Assembly: GCA_031266255.1 (NCBI GenBank)
Contig: JAISBK010000095.1
Coordinates: forward strand, 1-22,496
Source: Treponema sp.
GTDB taxonomy: Bacteria > Spirochaetota > Spirochaetia > Treponematales > Breznakiellaceae
Reading direction: 5' to 3'
DNA: 22,496 nt
Shown here: positions 7,476-15,797 of the stretch, in pieces
How positions within the stretch are numbered: the first letter of the stretch is position 1
Layout of the letters: each line of letters begins with the position of its first letter
Program-made: the position numbers and the translations under genes
Notes under the pieces: generated by a model
Database searches by the model: none
Told to the model about the DNA's origin: nothing
Seen by the model: only the letters and a program-made list of their open reading frames with translations

Positions 7476-8261
7476 CTACAATTCAAGATATGAATCCGCA
7501 TACAGGTTTTGATCCATGATGATATCCGCGGATTTTATCGTTTCCATGAGCCGCAGATCACAAGGATTCACGATAGCGGAAGTAAAGCCGCACTTAATCG
7601 CCATGGCCAACATGACCGAATCCATGATCGGACGAATATGTTTGGGCATCATGTTAGAAACATTGGAAAGGCCTCCCGAGGAATTTAAGTCCATATCCCT
7701 GAGTTGGCTGATGAAATCAAGGACTTCCACCTGTTTATCCTGCATGCCCTTAATCACCAGGAACAAGGGGTCAAACCATATATCCTTGGGATCCATGCCA
7801 AGGTTCATACCATATTCGAGCATCTCCTGACAATAGGTCATGCGCTCTTCATTATTCGAAGGCACTCCCTGTTTTGCACAAAGGGCAATCACGATGGCAT
7901 CATTGGCTGCGGCAAGGTCAATATAAGAAATACGATCCCCAGCATCTGCGGAATTGACAATCGGCTTCCCCTTGGAACGGTTATATACTGAAATCCCCGC
8001 TTCGATAGCGCTTTTATTTGCCGTATCCAGGGAAAGGGGAACATTATCACATTCGCTTTGGATCAGTTGGACCGCCCACTTCATAAGTTCTACCCCGGTC
8101 TTTTCCGCAGGCCCGATATTGACATCAATATAGGTGGCCCCCGCCTCAAGTTGTTCCTTCGCCCGTTTCAGGATGGGCGCAGGATCGTGATTCTCCATAG
8201 CAGCACGAATTACCGGCGAAATACAGTGAATTCGTTCACCGATGATAATAAATTTACCCAT
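7476..8261 (-). CDS. acsE: Methyl-THF:corrinoid/iron-sulfur protein methyltransferase
   Basis: 261 residues, about equal to the Moorella AcsE (262). A single TIM-barrel pterin-binding domain: GERIHC near the N-terminus, EAGATYIDVNIGP (39-51), PLSLDTAN (74-81) and VNSADAGD (101-108), all matching the MeTr/DHPS fold, with DPLFLVIKGMQDKQ in the middle. It moves the methyl group of 5-methyl-THF to Co(I) of the AcsC/AcsD corrinoid protein, joining the methyl branch to acetyl-CoA synthesis. GGAGG lies about 6 bases upstream of the ATG. It is the last gene of the operon, separated from acsC by 163 bp that include a perfect 11-bp hairpin, and is followed by a strong terminator. Confidence 0.96.
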   Translation of the reverse strand: MGKFIIIGERIHCISPVIRAAMENHDPAPILKRAKEQLEAGATYIDVNIGPAEKTGVELMKWAVQLIQSECDNVPLSLDTANKSAIEAGISVYNRSKGKPIVNSADAGDRISYIDLAAANDAIVIALCAKQGVPSNNEERMTYCQEMLEYGMNLGMDPKDIWFDPLFLVIKGMQDKQVEVLDFISQLRDMDLNSSGGLSNVSNMMPKHIRPIMDSVMLAMAIKCGFTSAIVNPCDLRLMETIKSADIIMDQNLYADSYLEL

Positions 8262-8283
8262 AATTAACCTCCATTAATTAATG

Positions 8284-8313
8284 GCTGTTTCAAAACTGAA
8301 GCTTTGAAACAGC
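8284..8313. repeat. Palindromic repeat, copy 1 (acsC-acsE gap)
   Basis: GCTGTTTCAAA (8284-8294) and TTTGAAACAGC (8303-8313) form a perfect 11-bp stem with an 8-base loop, ACTGAAGC. No T-run follows on either strand, so it is not a normal terminator. Its core, TTTCAAA-N8-TTTGAAA with CTGAA in the loop and ACAG or CAG after it, recurs at 21907-21930. On the operon mRNA it would fold just upstream of acsE. Confidence 0.7.
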
Positions 8314-8424
8314 AACCTTAGATTTAGGTGGAAAAACTCATCTTTAAACCGCTTTTCCTTAAACCAGTTTCATCAGAGGCTTGAAACTCATTCAGGCCCC
8401 TGATATTTCAACCCTTGCGCCTTA

Positions 8425-9759
8425 TTATGAAACCTTGAGTTCCTTGAGGAATTTGACCGATGCGACCGCTTCATTCGGCCCCACGATGATCTTCCATCCA
8501 GGCAGGCTCTCTTCCAATTCACCCTTAAGCACCGCCACCTTACCGGGAATGATGAGGTCACGACTCTTGAGCTTACCTTCAATCCCCGCTTCTTTGAAGA
8601 ACCGGGCGATGGAACTTGCTGAAAGTTTACCCGCAGCCCAAGAGGTAAGTACGGAATACCCCCCTGCATCAGAAATAAGCAGATTTACCGGCACCCCAGA
8701 ACGCTCAAGCTCTCCAGAAACCACGAAATACGTAAGCGCGAAGTCTACGGTAGTGGCACACACCGCGTTTTCGTCAGCGCCATTTAAGGGATATATCCCT
8801 GGTTCGACCTTCATGGGTTTCTGAGGATCGGTGAAGATATTCTGCCGAAGGCCATAGAGGGGCAGGGCCTGAGCATAACTCATACCGCTCATAATGATAA
8901 TAGAACCGTATTTCAAGGTAAAAAGGGAAGCAAGGGCTGCTTGCATAACGCTGTCCCCAGGAGCCAACTTCGCAACATTAACGATAGCAGGATACCCGAA
9001 GACTCGATCCTGATCTTTGAGGGCTGCACGGCGGATCTGTACCGCGTTGGCAAAGGCATCTTTCACCGAGGAAGATCCTACATCAATGATCAAATTCTTA
9101 TTCCCCAGCCCTTCAATTGCCGCGACCGTATCGTAAATCCCATCCAGGCTTTTACCGCTAACCCCTAAAACGACACCGAATTCCGTAGCCAGCGCACTCA
9201 TCTCTTTGTAGTTGGACTCATTAGCCCCATTGAGGATAGGCTTACCCGCTTTAGTAAGCTCCAAAGCCTCCCTGGCTGCGGTAAGATCGGAAACTTCCAA
9301 AATCAGGGTTCGTTCTGCAGTAAGCGCCTTCTTCACCGTTTCCAAGAATGTGCCCTTATCTCCGGTGTATTCCACATTGACCAATTCCACAAACATCCGT
9401 TCACCGATACGCACATAATCCACGGTTTTGATCTCCGGTAGAACCTGGTCTACACAGTCGGGACAGAGGGTTACGCCATAGAGACTTTTAGAAACAAAGG
9501 TCTTTTCGTGCCTAAAAAGAACCGTTTCACCGCCCAAGGTATATTCTGCGTTACCGGTGCCGATCTTAATGGTCTTCATGGGCGGTGCAGTGGCTTCCCC
9601 TAGTTTCGCCAATGCTTCAGGGGACATGTGGGTACATTTATCTAGAGGAACTGCGCCTTGAGCAACCTTCATGGCAAAAGCCATACAAGTCGGGCTACCA
9701 CATTCTTTACAGTTCGTTTTGGGGGTTAACTTAAATATATCAAGTCCTTTAAGTGCCAT
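8425..9759 (-). CDS. acsC: Corrinoid/iron-sulfur protein, large (gamma) subunit
   Basis: 444 residues, close to the Moorella subunit (446). The N-terminal domain carries the low-potential [4Fe-4S] site: Cys17, Cys20, Cys25 and Cys42 (TNCKECGSPTC ... DKC), used for reductive reactivation of the corrinoid. The middle is a TIM barrel (about 95-320), and the C-terminal region (about 325-444) is the cobalamin-binding domain. The protein receives the methyl group from AcsE and passes it to the A-cluster of AcsB. A strong AAGGAGAG site lies 8 bases before the ATG. It is 29 bp after acsD, its heterodimer partner. No activator gene (acsV) accompanies it here. Confidence 0.96.
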   Translation of the reverse strand: MALKGLDIFKLTPKTNCKECGSPTCMAFAMKVAQGAVPLDKCTHMSPEALAKLGEATAPPMKTIKIGTGNAEYTLGGETVLFRHEKTFVSKSLYGVTLCPDCVDQVLPEIKTVDYVRIGERMFVELVNVEYTGDKGTFLETVKKALTAERTLILEVSDLTAAREALELTKAGKPILNGANESNYKEMSALATEFGVVLGVSGKSLDGIYDTVAAIEGLGNKNLIIDVGSSSVKDAFANAVQIRRAALKDQDRVFGYPAIVNVAKLAPGDSVMQAALASLFTLKYGSIIIMSGMSYAQALPLYGLRQNIFTDPQKPMKVEPGIYPLNGADENAVCATTVDFALTYFVVSGELERSGVPVNLLISDAGGYSVLTSWAAGKLSASSIARFFKEAGIEGKLKSRDLIIPGKVAVLKGELEESLPGWKIIVGPNEAVASVKFLKELKVS

Positions 9760-9788
9760 AGATTACTCTCCTTATCTCCGTATTCAGC

Positions 9789-10733
9789 TTAGATGATACT
9801 AGCCACAAGCTTCGAAATGGCAGCCACTGAAATAGGATGCCGCAAAATGACTGCATTCGAACCTGCAGCGATATTTGCAGCCGCAGTGACCACTTCCATA
9901 TCAACACCCCGCTGTTCCTGGGGACCCCAACCATCCGGAGCTTCACTTTCGGCTTTCTGAGATTCCCCAACCGACCATGCCTGCTCTGAAACCGGCGTGA
10001 TGATCGGAATTTGAAGCTTGACGTCATTTTGGGCAAGAGCCGCTGCTTTAACCCGATCTAAGGTAGAAGCGATGTATTCGTATCCGTATCCTGCTGCCGC
10101 AGAGCCGGTGTTCATAACCACATTTCCTAGATCAATACCCAGTTGGGAGATAACCACATTGAGCTGCTTGGCCAGATTGATGTCCACCGCAGATTCCGCC
10201 CCGATCTTCTGCCCATACGCCTGAACCGCTGCAACTGCTATAGCTTTGTGATTTTCTTCTTTAGCGGAAAGTAAGAGCACGTTCTTTCCTTCTAAAGCCT
10301 CCGCGATCTTGGGGAAAAGCTTACCATCTTTTTCCACATTCTTGCTTCCTTGAATAACCAGAGGCAAGGTAACCTTTTCAGCAACTTCTTTACACAGGGC
10401 TACACAGTCTTCAATTGGCTTATCCGCACCGTTAGGGTCGGCGCTTTCCAAGGACAGCACCACGAAATCAGCCCCTGGCATTTCACAAGCCCGCTTTGCT
10501 ACATCGGGAATGTTTTCTACCCCCTTATAGAACTCAGCAATCCCAGGTAGTTCCCTGTTTGGACCCTGATCCGAGACTTCCACCCCCACTTTCGGCGGGT
10601 TCTTGATGGCTTCATCAAAACTGTACAAGGGAAGGACTTTTTCACCACCAAAGGCGACAGCCTTGTCGCCTGTACCTATCACTACCTCTTTGATAGGCGC
10701 GGTAAATTTTTGCGGAACACGTTTAAATGGCAT
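9789..10733 (-). CDS. acsD: Corrinoid/iron-sulfur protein, small (beta) subunit
   Basis: 314 residues from the ATG at 10731-10733, chosen because AAGGAGGA lies 7 bases upstream and MPFKRVPQKFTAPIKEV is the family start; a frame-extending start at 10769 has no such site. The Moorella homologue is about 323 residues. Family features include VVIGTG near 17-22, the barrel segment VEVSDQGPNRELPG, and DLGNVVMNTGSAAAGYGYEY, where the cap over the corrinoid is contributed. It has no Fe-S cysteines, as expected. It pairs with AcsC to hold and shield the corrinoid. A 242-bp gap with a GC-rich hairpin separates it from acsB, so its expression may be set apart from the upstream CODH/ACS genes. Confidence 0.95.
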   Translation of the reverse strand: MPFKRVPQKFTAPIKEVVIGTGDKAVAFGGEKVLPLYSFDEAIKNPPKVGVEVSDQGPNRELPGIAEFYKGVENIPDVAKRACEMPGADFVVLSLESADPNGADKPIEDCVALCKEVAEKVTLPLVIQGSKNVEKDGKLFPKIAEALEGKNVLLLSAKEENHKAIAVAAVQAYGQKIGAESAVDINLAKQLNVVISQLGIDLGNVVMNTGSAAAGYGYEYIASTLDRVKAAALAQNDVKLQIPIITPVSEQAWSVGESQKAESEAPDGWGPQEQRGVDMEVVTAAANIAAGSNAVILRHPISVAAISKLVASII

Positions 10734-10975
10734 AACGGTTTCCTCCTTAAGATAATTTAGTAAAAACAATCAACTTATCCAATAACCTCATGGCTACCGG
10801 TTAAAGCACCTCTCTATCATCGTTCTCTCTAATAAATCAAGGAAATGAGGATCATACAACCACCCTATACGCTCAATACCCTACCGCATACATTGTACTT
10901 AGAGCAGTACAGCTACCCTACACTTCCCTACGAACTAGACGTCCATCGGGGGATATCCTCCCCCGAAAACAAAGT
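10734..10975 (-). other. Intra-operon spacer with GC-rich hairpin (acsB-acsD)
   Basis: 242 bp without a credible gene. A perfect 8-bp hairpin, TCGGGGGA (10946-10953) and TCCCCCGA (10959-10966), lies 9 bases past the acsB stop. It has no T-run on either side, so it may protect or process the mRNA 3' end and not terminate it. A second, smaller inverted repeat (TGTACT/AGTACA) is at 10894-10911. The acsD ribosome site is near 10741-10748. I found no convincing promoter. Confidence 0.5.
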
Positions 10976-13105
10976 TTACAACAAAGGCTCAAGATTTAAC
11001 ACGGGATGCTGTTTTTCACTTAAGAAGGTAACCAGGGTTTCAGCATCCTCAGATACCGTTTCATCGGCGATCATAGATATATAATCCTCGATCTCATAGA
11101 GTTCTTTTGCAGTGGCATTGAGCTTACTGCTCACAAACTCCTTGAGCGCCTTAGGCATCCACACGATACGGGCAGGCCCTCCTTCAGCTTTCATGAACTT
11201 CTTGGAAGAGATGAACTGCTTGCCATGTCCCATGAAGCCAGGGGTCTGTACCCCGCCGCCGGTCATGGAGGCCATCTCCGAGAACGTCATCCCCAGAGGG
11301 GTCATCCCCGTATGCTCCCGGTTGACAATAACCACCCCATTGGTAGATGGCTCAATACCGCAGATACACTCAAAACAACCGCAACTGGTCATAGGATCCT
11401 GCAAGATGGAATAAAGCGTAACCTGCTGCAGAGCACCATGAGAAGCGCTGTTTACCACTTCATTGACGTCTTCCCAGATCCCCAAGTTGTCATCTACCAC
11501 GCGCTGCTTGGTGACAATCTGACAAGGGCCATTGGGATCAAGTTCGTTGGTAGCTTTTGCGTCAAGCCAAGATACTGCGCCGCAGAGCCCAAGCCGTTCA
11601 GGGGTAACGATGCAAACATGGGACGGAGAGAAGGACTGACAGAGGATACAGTCATAGAAGACTTCCACGCTCTCGTCAGTAAGCGATTTGAGCCGTGCGT
11701 CCCTCACTTCATAAACCTTGTTCACTTCCGCGCGTAGCCGTTTGAGATCCTCCGGCTTCGTGTAGATTTTAACCTGACACTTGTCAACCACTGCCTCGTA
11801 TTCGCTTTTTACCTTAGCATAGAGCACTTCCCCAATGTGTTTCGCCCTAAACCCAGCTTCAAAGGTAGCTTTGCTCACCCGGATACGGATAAGATCCCTC
11901 TGGCCGGTATGCATAACTCCTTCAACACAGTTAAGGAAGTTATGGAACTTCCGCTCAAACACCGGTTCAAAATCGCTCTGCATATTCTTACCCGATACTT
12001 CAACCACGTATGCCAAAGCAAAACGACTGCCTACCGGAACGCTGTCGATATCCGGACCGATAAGCTCAATAGCGTGATCCTCTACTGCATTGGACTCCAA
12101 CGTACGCACCCACTCGAAACAATCCATCCGAGAACCATCAATGTCCACCTGCATATCGTTTCTGCGGATGATCTCTCCTTCAAAAGCAGTGGAGAAGGCC
12201 ACGGGAATATCGATCTTCGTAACCTTAATCTTAATATCCCGAGCTTCTAAAGAAGTCTCAATAAAGTCCTTGGTTTCCTGTTGGATAATAAGGCTCTTAG
12301 GAACCGGCCACATATCCTTGGTGTCATTGGTAATGACCGGGAATCCCATAGCAATGGCACCACCTCCACACCCAACCACGATATCAGGTACTGGTGAAAA
12401 GGCATTCACAAAAGCCCGGATACGATGGAAGGTATAATGATCGAACCCTTCCCGGTCGCCCGGTTGCACTGCACCGAAGATCATGGCCGCCCGGTTTACC
12501 AAGGATATGATATGAGCCACCGCCCAAATATCCGGCCCTACCGGAACCACCCGGACCGGAAAGCCCATGTTAAGGTTCATACGCTTGGCCTGGTCAATGA
12601 TGCCCCCGATAAGAAAGACAAATATGGCCCGAGACTGATACCCCTTGATAAGTTCCGCTGCCTCTTCGTCTGAAGGAGCAGGTCCAATAATGACCACAAA
12701 CCCAGGAATATCACCGGTAACCAAAGGTACTCCTAATTCCCGGACTTCTGCATCAGACATGTGCCCCCAATACTCATCTCCATAGGGTTTATCACTTCGG
12801 GCGTATTTACATGCCTCAATGACTTCAGCAGCCAGGACAGTTCCAAACCCGGATTTGAAAACATCCCCTAAACGCTGTTCATGGGGCATCCAAGCTTTTA
12901 CCTCGGGGAAACAGGACTTAAGTTCCCCGACGGTGGTTACCTTCTTGGAAAGATAGGTTAAATGATTGGCGAGAAAGTACGCGGTATTCGGCATGGTAAT
13001 GGGCGCTGCCTCACCAAGCTCCTTCACGGTCTCATTCAACGCCTTCTCGGCGACGGCATACATTTCATCAACGCCATCAAAAACTCTATTAAAAAGCAAT
13101 TTCAT
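10976..13105 (-). CDS. acsB: Acetyl-CoA synthase catalytic subunit (CODH/ACS alpha), bacterial type
   Basis: 709 residues from the ATG at 13103-13105 (AGGAGAG 7 bases upstream); Moorella AcsB is 729. The full bacterial length, with an N-terminal CODH-docking domain, separates it from short archaeal CdhC. A-cluster ligands are intact and at a constant offset of 20 from Moorella: Cys486, Cys489, Cys498 and Cys508 for the [4Fe-4S], and Cys575-Gly576-Cys577 for the distal nickel. Phe492 matches the gating Phe512. The sequence GGVQTPGFMGHG near 617-628 is typical. It condenses the methyl group from AcsC/D with CO from AcsA and CoA to acetyl-CoA. It lies 20 bp after cooC. The open frame continues upstream to 13180, but that would overlap cooC and lacks support. 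Confidence 0.97.
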   Translation of the reverse strand: MKLLFNRVFDGVDEMYAVAEKALNETVKELGEAAPITMPNTAYFLANHLTYLSKKVTTVGELKSCFPEVKAWMPHEQRLGDVFKSGFGTVLAAEVIEACKYARSDKPYGDEYWGHMSDAEVRELGVPLVTGDIPGFVVIIGPAPSDEEAAELIKGYQSRAIFVFLIGGIIDQAKRMNLNMGFPVRVVPVGPDIWAVAHIISLVNRAAMIFGAVQPGDREGFDHYTFHRIRAFVNAFSPVPDIVVGCGGGAIAMGFPVITNDTKDMWPVPKSLIIQQETKDFIETSLEARDIKIKVTKIDIPVAFSTAFEGEIIRRNDMQVDIDGSRMDCFEWVRTLESNAVEDHAIELIGPDIDSVPVGSRFALAYVVEVSGKNMQSDFEPVFERKFHNFLNCVEGVMHTGQRDLIRIRVSKATFEAGFRAKHIGEVLYAKVKSEYEAVVDKCQVKIYTKPEDLKRLRAEVNKVYEVRDARLKSLTDESVEVFYDCILCQSFSPSHVCIVTPERLGLCGAVSWLDAKATNELDPNGPCQIVTKQRVVDDNLGIWEDVNEVVNSASHGALQQVTLYSILQDPMTSCGCFECICGIEPSTNGVVIVNREHTGMTPLGMTFSEMASMTGGGVQTPGFMGHGKQFISSKKFMKAEGGPARIVWMPKALKEFVSSKLNATAKELYEIEDYISMIADETVSEDAETLVTFLSEKQHPVLNLEPLL

Positions 13106-13125
13106 TGAAAACTCTCCTATAGTAA

Positions 13126-13899
13126 TTATGTGGAAAAATCGATACGCTCTTTGATCCTCTGGATCTCCTTTCGCGCACATTCACTGGTGTCGAAGGGCGA
13201 AACGCCTTTTCTATCGGCGCTGATCACATCATCGCTATAGCTGATAAAGCCAAAAAGATCCTCAGGGGGTATACTCTTCTCGAGGAATTCTGTATCCTCT
13301 TTCCCACGAACTTTGTTCGCGACCACGCTTACCTTTTTCACACCTAGATCTGCAGCAAGAACTTTTACCTTGTGATAGGTTTGTATGCTCCTCGCTCCCG
13401 GTTCAATTACGGTAATGAAGCGATCCACCATACTAGCCGTACCCCGTCCAAGGTGCTCTAACCCTGCCTCCATGTCCATAATAACCACCTCATCCCGCTG
13501 TATCACAAGATGGGAGATAACCCGCTTGAGTACCACATGCTCAGGGCACACACAGCCACCGCCGCCGGTTTCCACAGTACCCATGATAAGCAGTTTTACC
13601 CCGTTTTTCTCTTTAGAAAACCGATCCGGTATATCACTGACATGAGGATTTATTTTAAAAAACTTGCCAAAGGTATCATTGGTAGTCCCCGTACGTTCAG
13701 CAATGAGTTCACTCATTTTAGAAACCGGGGTGATCTCTTCCAATTCTCCCTCACTGAAGCCCAGGGCCAATCCGAGATTCGCGTCAGGGTCTACATCAAC
13801 CGCAAGCACCGTCCGGCCTTCCACTGCATAAAGACGAGCAAGCACTGCAGCAAGGGTTGTTTTTCCTACCCCACCTTTTCCGGTGATTGCGATTTTCAT
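13126..13899 (-). CDS. cooC: CooC-type nickel-insertion ATPase for CODH/ACS
   Basis: 257 residues, usual for CooC/AcsF. A MinD-like deviant Walker A, GKGGVGKTT (7-15), starts the protein, with AVDVDPDANLG near 33-43 as switch I. The dimer-interface metal motif Cys-x-Cys is at 116 and 118 (GGCVCPEH), as in CooC1, and MDMEAGLEHLGRG (about 141-153) is the characteristic Walker B region. Family members bind ATP and Ni2+ at the dimer interface and load nickel into the C-cluster or A-cluster. The ATG is 2 bases after the acsA stop (TAA-gt-ATG), so it is probably made by translational coupling. Its place between acsA and acsB fits maturation of either enzyme; only one copy is present here. Confidence 0.95.
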   Translation of the reverse strand: MKIAITGKGGVGKTTLAAVLARLYAVEGRTVLAVDVDPDANLGLALGFSEGELEEITPVSKMSELIAERTGTTNDTFGKFFKINPHVSDIPDRFSKEKNGVKLLIMGTVETGGGGCVCPEHVVLKRVISHLVIQRDEVVIMDMEAGLEHLGRGTASMVDRFITVIEPGARSIQTYHKVKVLAADLGVKKVSVVANKVRGKEDTEFLEKSIPPEDLFGFISYSDDVISADRKGVSPFDTSECARKEIQRIKERIDFST

Positions 13900-13901
13900 A
13901 C

Positions 13902-15797
13902 TTATATACCCAACCCTGCGCGCTTTGCCTCAATGCCATCAAGGATACTTTTCACCAGTTCATGGGGATCCTTATTGATGATGTACCCTGCACCGACAAT
14001 ATTGCGAGTACCCTGGGTAATGAGATCCATCATCTGGGTACTTCCTTTAACCTGAGGTTCGATACCCAAGTACACATCAATGCCGGTAGATACCACATAA
14101 TTGGCTATAGAGACCGCTTTCTCGCTCATCCATTCAGGAGCACAACCTACCACCGGTATCTCAGTGGTCTTCACTCCCCAGTCTTTAGCGATCCCCGTGG
14201 CGAGAAGCATCATACGGCTGATATCCACGCATGCACCCATGTGCAGAATCGGCGGTATATCAACCAATTCGCATACCCGCCTCAAGCCCGCACCACATAC
14301 ATACTTGGCGTCTTTATTGAGAAGTCCCGCCTTAGTGGCAAGTTGAGCCGCACAACCTGTAGCAACGATCAGTACATCGTTTTGCAACAACTCTCGCATG
14401 ATCTCAAAATGAGAGTAATCCGGCCGTACCCTAGGGTTATTACAACCTACGATAGCCACTGCGCCCCGCAAGACCCCGGCCTTGATCGCATCAATAGCCG
14501 GTCTATAAGAACCGATCTCATCAACATGGCTATTGGTTACCCCGTCAAGATGCTTGATGATCTGCTCAGTAGGATACCCAACTACGGCAGTCTGCTTAGT
14601 ACTCGGGATAAACACTTTAGAAGTATCCCGGTTTTGATAGTTATCAATGGCCATTTTGATGAGGTCTTTGGCCTGATCAAAAGCGGTTTCCGGTTTAAAT
14701 TCCACATAAATGGATCCGGGAATTCGTGCAATAGGAGAACTGGTAACAAATTTGGTATGGAAACACTCACTCAAGGGAGCAAGTGCAGGGAATATACACT
14801 GCACATCCACGCACATCATCTCCACTGCACCGGTTAGGACGGCATTTTCCTGCTGAAGGAAGTTTCCTGCCATCCGGACCCCATGACGCATAGCCACTTC
14901 ATTAGCGGTACAGCAAAGACCAACGATGTTAATCCCTTTGGCGCCTTTTGATTTGGAATAATCCACCAGTTCCTTTATTTCTGCAGCAGTTACTACCATC
15001 TCAGAAAAAGCCGGATCATGCCCATGTACCACAATATTGACCATTTCTTTTTCCAGAACCCCCAGATTTCCTTCGGTGGTCCGTACTGTTGGAGTTCCAA
15101 AGAGGATATCAGTGATTTCCGTACCCAGCATTGATCCGCCCCATCCATTGGAAAGGCTGGTTCGTAGACCCTGTCTTACTAAGGCTTCTGGATCAGCACT
15201 GTTCCCCATGTGGGTCATGTGCAACGTAGTAGCGATTTCCCGGTCAATAGCCCGAGGCTCAATCCCCTGATCGCGCCATACTTGCTGCCGCTCTTCAGTG
15301 GCCCGCTTAATAAACCGCTGCGTCCCTGTAGGCTTTCCGAATTCCATAAGGCCGACTTCAGCGACTTCATGGGCAAGGTCATAAATATCCTTACCCTCGG
15401 TTTCTAACCCGTATTCCTTAGCTAATCGTATCAGTTTTTGCTCGTCCCGGACATGGTAGTTTCCATCCCGGTTTGTACTGTGGAGTATATGCAGGATTTC
15501 CCGGGCGTGATCCGAATGGGCTGAAGTACCCGCTGCGATAGTACGAGCATAATTCCGCGCCGCAATCGCATGAGCATCTGCGCCGCAAATTCCTCGAGAG
15601 GCCTTGGGGGTAATACGGCAAGGCCCCATAGAACAGTTTTTACAGCAGACTCCCTCTTCCCCAAACTTACAGTGGGGCGTCTGCTTTTTATTACGATCTT
15701 CCCAAGTTTCTGCGCAAACAGAACACGCTATTTCTTTCAGTTTAGCGGTATCTGCCTCCATTTGCTCAATAGAGGTTAAATCTTCCAGCGTTTTCAA
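13902..15797 (-). CDS. acsA: Carbon monoxide dehydrogenase catalytic subunit (CODH/ACS beta)
   Basis: 631 residues. The frame opens with TTG at 15795-15797, AGGAGAGGAGAA just upstream and no in-frame ATG before it; Met13 is the only nearby alternative. Cluster ligands: D-cluster Cys43 and Cys51; B-cluster Cys52, Cys55, Cys60 and Cys71; C-cluster His260, Cys296, Cys334, Cys452, Cys482 and Cys523 (GH, GLCC, VQC, GCNN, TGC, GAC motifs). All are present, so the enzyme should be active. The last two C-cluster cysteines are 41 residues apart, against 50 in Moorella AcsA and Carboxydothermus CODH-II, so one loop is shorter. It reduces CO2 to CO and passes CO through the tunnel to AcsB. It is also called cooS. 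Its 370-nt upstream gap is the longest in the operon. Confidence 0.96.
   Translation of the reverse strand: MKTLEDLTSIEQMEADTAKLKEIACSVCAETWEDRNKKQTPHCKFGEEGVCCKNCSMGPCRITPKASRGICGADAHAIAARNYARTIAAGTSAHSDHAREILHILHSTNRDGNYHVRDEQKLIRLAKEYGLETEGKDIYDLAHEVAEVGLMEFGKPTGTQRFIKRATEERQQVWRDQGIEPRAIDREIATTLHMTHMGNSADPEALVRQGLRTSLSNGWGGSMLGTEITDILFGTPTVRTTEGNLGVLEKEMVNIVVHGHDPAFSEMVVTAAEIKELVDYSKSKGAKGINIVGLCCTANEVAMRHGVRMAGNFLQQENAVLTGAVEMMCVDVQCIFPALAPLSECFHTKFVTSSPIARIPGSIYVEFKPETAFDQAKDLIKMAIDNYQNRDTSKVFIPSTKQTAVVGYPTEQIIKHLDGVTNSHVDEIGSYRPAIDAIKAGVLRGAVAIVGCNNPRVRPDYSHFEIMRELLQNDVLIVATGCAAQLATKAGLLNKDAKYVCGAGLRRVCELVDIPPILHMGACVDISRMMLLATGIAKDWGVKTTEIPVVGCAPEWMSEKAVSIANYVVSTGIDVYLGIEPQVKGSTQMMDLITQGTRNIVGAGYIINKDPHELVKSILDGIEAKRAGLGI

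Noticed and set aside
10845..11084. 79-codon plus-strand frame in the acsB-acsD gap
   Set aside because: It runs into the antisense of acsB, lacks a ribosome site and has no known domain.
13887..14837. Long open frame (316 codons) on the plus strand across acsA
   Set aside because: It lies wholly antisense to a certain gene, has no ribosome site and reads as a shadow of codon bias (Arg, His, Ser, Thr rich).
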